A DNA stretch of 6,620 nucleotides from Eubacteriales bacterium (GTDB lineage Bacteria; Bacillota_A; Clostridia; Christensenellales; Aristaeellaceae), in contig JAQUXV010000152.1 of NCBI GenBank assembly GCA_028692205.1, positions 1 to 6,620 on the forward strand, read 5' to 3'. The position numbers and the translations under genes are program-made. The notes under the pieces were generated by a model. The model did no database searches. It was not told the origin of the DNA and saw only the letters and a list, made by a program, of their open reading frames with translations. Positions 5,966 through 6,620 of the stretch are shown piece after piece. The stretch's first letter is position 1; each line of letters opens with the position of its first letter.

Positions 5966-6350
5966 TCGGAAGGATAGGCCTGAGCCGCGACTGCCTGTTT
6001 ATCTTCTGCCATTGCCATGGAACAAATTGAGAAATACGAAAACAGGCGCCGGATCATTTGGCGCGGCTGGGGCGTGCAGAGGATTCCTCTGAAAAGGAGG
6101 AACATCAATAGCGTTGATACACTGTCGCGATAGGGAGATAAAGGTCGGGATTCCACACAATTACTTGGCGCTGTAGCATACGCGGTAGTATACAATGCAG
6201 ACGATTGAGGCAGCATACATTTTCAGCTCGATTGCTGTGTTGACAGTTATCGTTCATCAAGGAGGATACAATAGTATATTCTCATTCCTAAAAAATCAGA
6301 TCAATTCCAATGATCTATCCGGTAGTGCCAACGATAATTGTGAAAGATAT
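5966..6350. other. Region without a recognisable gene; orphan ribosome binding sites and repeats
   Basis: No protein family is recognisable here on either strand. The left part (to about 6085) still has gene-like GC; the right part is AT-rich. Two good Shine-Dalgarno sequences have no start codon at a usable distance: AAAAGGAGG at 6092-6100 (nearest start-like codon TTG at 6114, 13 bases on, giving 20 codons) and AAGGAGG at 6259-6265. GCCTGTTT (5993-6000) and AAACAGGC (6040-6047) form an 8-bp inverted repeat around 39 bases. GTAGYATAC occurs twice in direct orientation (6173-6181 and 6185-6193). A 38-codon frame from 6017 lacks a ribosome binding site. The picture fits decayed coding sequence plus a regulatory region. 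Confidence 0.4.
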
Positions 6351-6362
6351 GGCAAATGTTGA
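6195..6362 (+). CDS. Possible 55-residue small protein with hydrophobic N-terminus (weak)
   Basis: An ATG at 6195 opens a 55-codon frame ending in TGA at 6360-6362, immediately before or within the -35 element of the strong downstream promoter. The peptide has a hydrophobic stretch YIFSSIAVLTVIV at about 8-20, then a polar Asn/Ser-rich part, and ends NCERYGKC, with two Cys separated by five residues. There is no good ribosome binding site before the ATG; the nearby AAGGAGG at 6259 is inside the frame. I recognise no family. It may be a chance open frame in AT-rich DNA. Confidence 0.15.
   Translation: MQTIEAAYIFSSIAVLTVIVHQGGYNSIFSFLKNQINSNDLSGSANDNCERYGKC
6298..6316. repeat. Perfect 6-bp dyad AGATCA-N7-TGATCT, possible regulator site
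   Basis: AGATCA at 6298-6303 and TGATCT at 6311-6316 are exact reverse complements separated by ATTCCAA. The 19-base dyad is centred about 55 bases before the -35 of the strong promoter, a distance compatible with an upstream activator site. Six-base arms can occur by chance. Confidence 0.25.
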
Positions 6363-6380
6363 CATTGACAACTGATTTGC
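6352..6380. promoter_or_regulatory. Operator-like inverted repeat over the -35 region
   Basis: GCAAAT at 6352-6357 and ATTTGC at 6375-6380 are exact reverse complements 17 bases apart. Nested inside, GTTG at 6358-6361 and CAAC at 6369-6372 form a second short inverted pair offset by one base. Together they flank and cover the -35 hexamer and reach the -10, the classic position of a repressor operator. The protein that binds is not encoded in the window. Confidence 0.4.
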
Positions 6381-6386
6381 TATAAT
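6359..6386 (+). promoter_or_regulatory. Near-perfect sigma-A promoter with extended -10
   Basis: TTGACA at 6359-6364 and TATAAT at 6381-6386 are both exact consensus hexamers with a 16-base spacer, and TGC directly before the -10 gives an extended -10 (TGNTATAAT). The -35 is duplicated in tandem (TTGACATTGACA), but the second copy is only 10 bases from the -10 and cannot serve. Transcription should start near 6393 and drive the gene at 6576. Confidence 0.85.
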
Positions 6387-6392
6387 GATAGT

Positions 6393-6575
6393 ACAGTGTC
6401 ATAGCGTTACACCGCCTGCTTTACAGCTCATGATCGATTTTATTGCCATCACATTATAGAACAAAATTAACTCTGTAAGCTATACATGTCAAGCAAGACC
6501 GAGCAAGCATTCATGATCAGCACCTTAAACCGATTGCTTTTGCTTCCAACATGTTTTTGGCTGAAAGGAGTTTTT
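6393..6575 (+). other. Long 5' untranslated leader (about 180 nt)
   Basis: The stretch between the predicted transcription start and the next gene is AT-rich and has no open frame I can support. TCATGATC occurs twice (6428-6435 and 6511-6518), GCAAG repeats occur at 6493 and 6503, and AAGCAA at 6491 can pair with TTGCTT at 6534 or 6540. I recognise no known riboswitch core and no terminator-like hairpin with a T-run. Its length still leaves room for leader-based control. Confidence 0.4.
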
Positions 6576-6620
6576 ATGATGAAGAAAAACAAATATCGAG
6601 TTTTTGGGATTGCCATGTTG
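6576..6620 (+). CDS. 5' end of a gene, probably exported or membrane protein (partial)
   Basis: Fifteen codons are visible before the window ends. AAAGGAG at 6564-6570 precedes two adjacent ATGs at 6576 and 6579, with spacers of 5 and 8 bases. The 8-base spacer fits the other genes here better, so translation may start at the second ATG. The peptide MMKKNKYRVFGIAML has a basic start followed by the beginning of a hydrophobic stretch, as in a signal peptide or membrane anchor. The gene has its own strong promoter, so it starts a new transcription unit separate from the sugar operon. Function cannot be inferred; another binding protein or a sensor would be typical but is not shown. Confidence 0.7.
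   Translation, partial: MMKKNKYRVFGIAML

Noticed and set aside
6017..6133. 38-codon frame starting at ATG 6017 with a basic, Arg-rich product
   Set aside because: There is no ribosome binding site upstream and no resemblance to a known small protein.
6114..6176. 20-codon TTG-started frame after the AAAAGGAGG at 6092-6100
   Set aside because: The 13-base spacer is too long and the product is too short and unrecognised to call a gene; kept only as part of the orphan-site finding.
5758..6216. 152-codon frame on the minus strand overlapping the dehydrogenase 3' end
   Set aside because: Its C-terminal half is Arg/Pro/Ala-rich, as expected from reading the complement of a real gene, it has no recognisable domain, and it runs through the hairpin at 5924-5965.
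6240..6272. Possible second promoter: TTGACA at 6240-6245 with TACAAT at 6267-6272
   Set aside because: The spacer is 21 bases, too long for a normal sigma-A promoter, and the longer-spacer MerR type would need a dyad in the spacer that I do not see.
1..6620. CRISPR arrays, insertion-sequence ends, tRNA or rRNA genes
   Set aside because: I looked for regularly spaced repeats, transposase motifs, paired terminal repeats and tRNA-like arms and saw none.

Overview
The window looks like a piece of a Gram-positive (Bacillota/Clostridia-type) genome. Genes are of moderate GC and carry strong AAGGAGG-type ribosome binding sites 5-9 nt from the start codon. Intergenic DNA is clearly AT-richer. All genes seen are on the + strand. 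The solute-binding protein has a secretory signal peptide but no lipobox; from memory this is seen in some Clostridia (for example Christensenellales-like lineages), so the placement is an inference.

Layout. 1-187: AT-rich leader with no convincing gene and a weak cre-like site. 188-1075 and 1072-1917: two MalF/MalG-type sugar ABC permeases sharing an ATGA overlap. 1918-1971: short spacer with a GC-rich hairpin. 1972-3267: the sugar-binding protein. 3268-3337: a strong terminator-like hairpin with a competing alternative fold. 3338-4645: a family GH4, MelA-type alpha-galactosidase. 4646-4796: spacer holding a 24-codon ORF with its own ribosome binding site. 4797-5918: a tartrate/D-malate-type beta-decarboxylating dehydrogenase whose start overlaps that small ORF by ATGA. 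5919-6575: about 650 bases without a recognisable gene, with a hairpin, two orphan Shine-Dalgarno sequences, inverted repeats and one near-perfect sigma-A promoter. 6576-6620: first codons of the next gene, probably exported or membrane-anchored.

How the genes work together. The binding protein captures an oligosaccharide outside the cell and the two permeases import it unphosphorylated. No ATPase is encoded here, so a shared MsmX/UgpC-type ATPase elsewhere is likely. The GH4 enzyme would cleave an alpha-galactoside in the cytoplasm, which fits ABC (not PTS) import. The dehydrogenase is not an obvious partner for simple alpha-galactoside use; it suggests either a substrate with an acidic component or a separate function linked by position.

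I found no clearly new defence, mobile or CRISPR system. The points most worth a second look are the 24-codon coupled ORF, the alternative hairpins before the GH4 gene, and the operator-like repeat over the strong promoter near the right edge.
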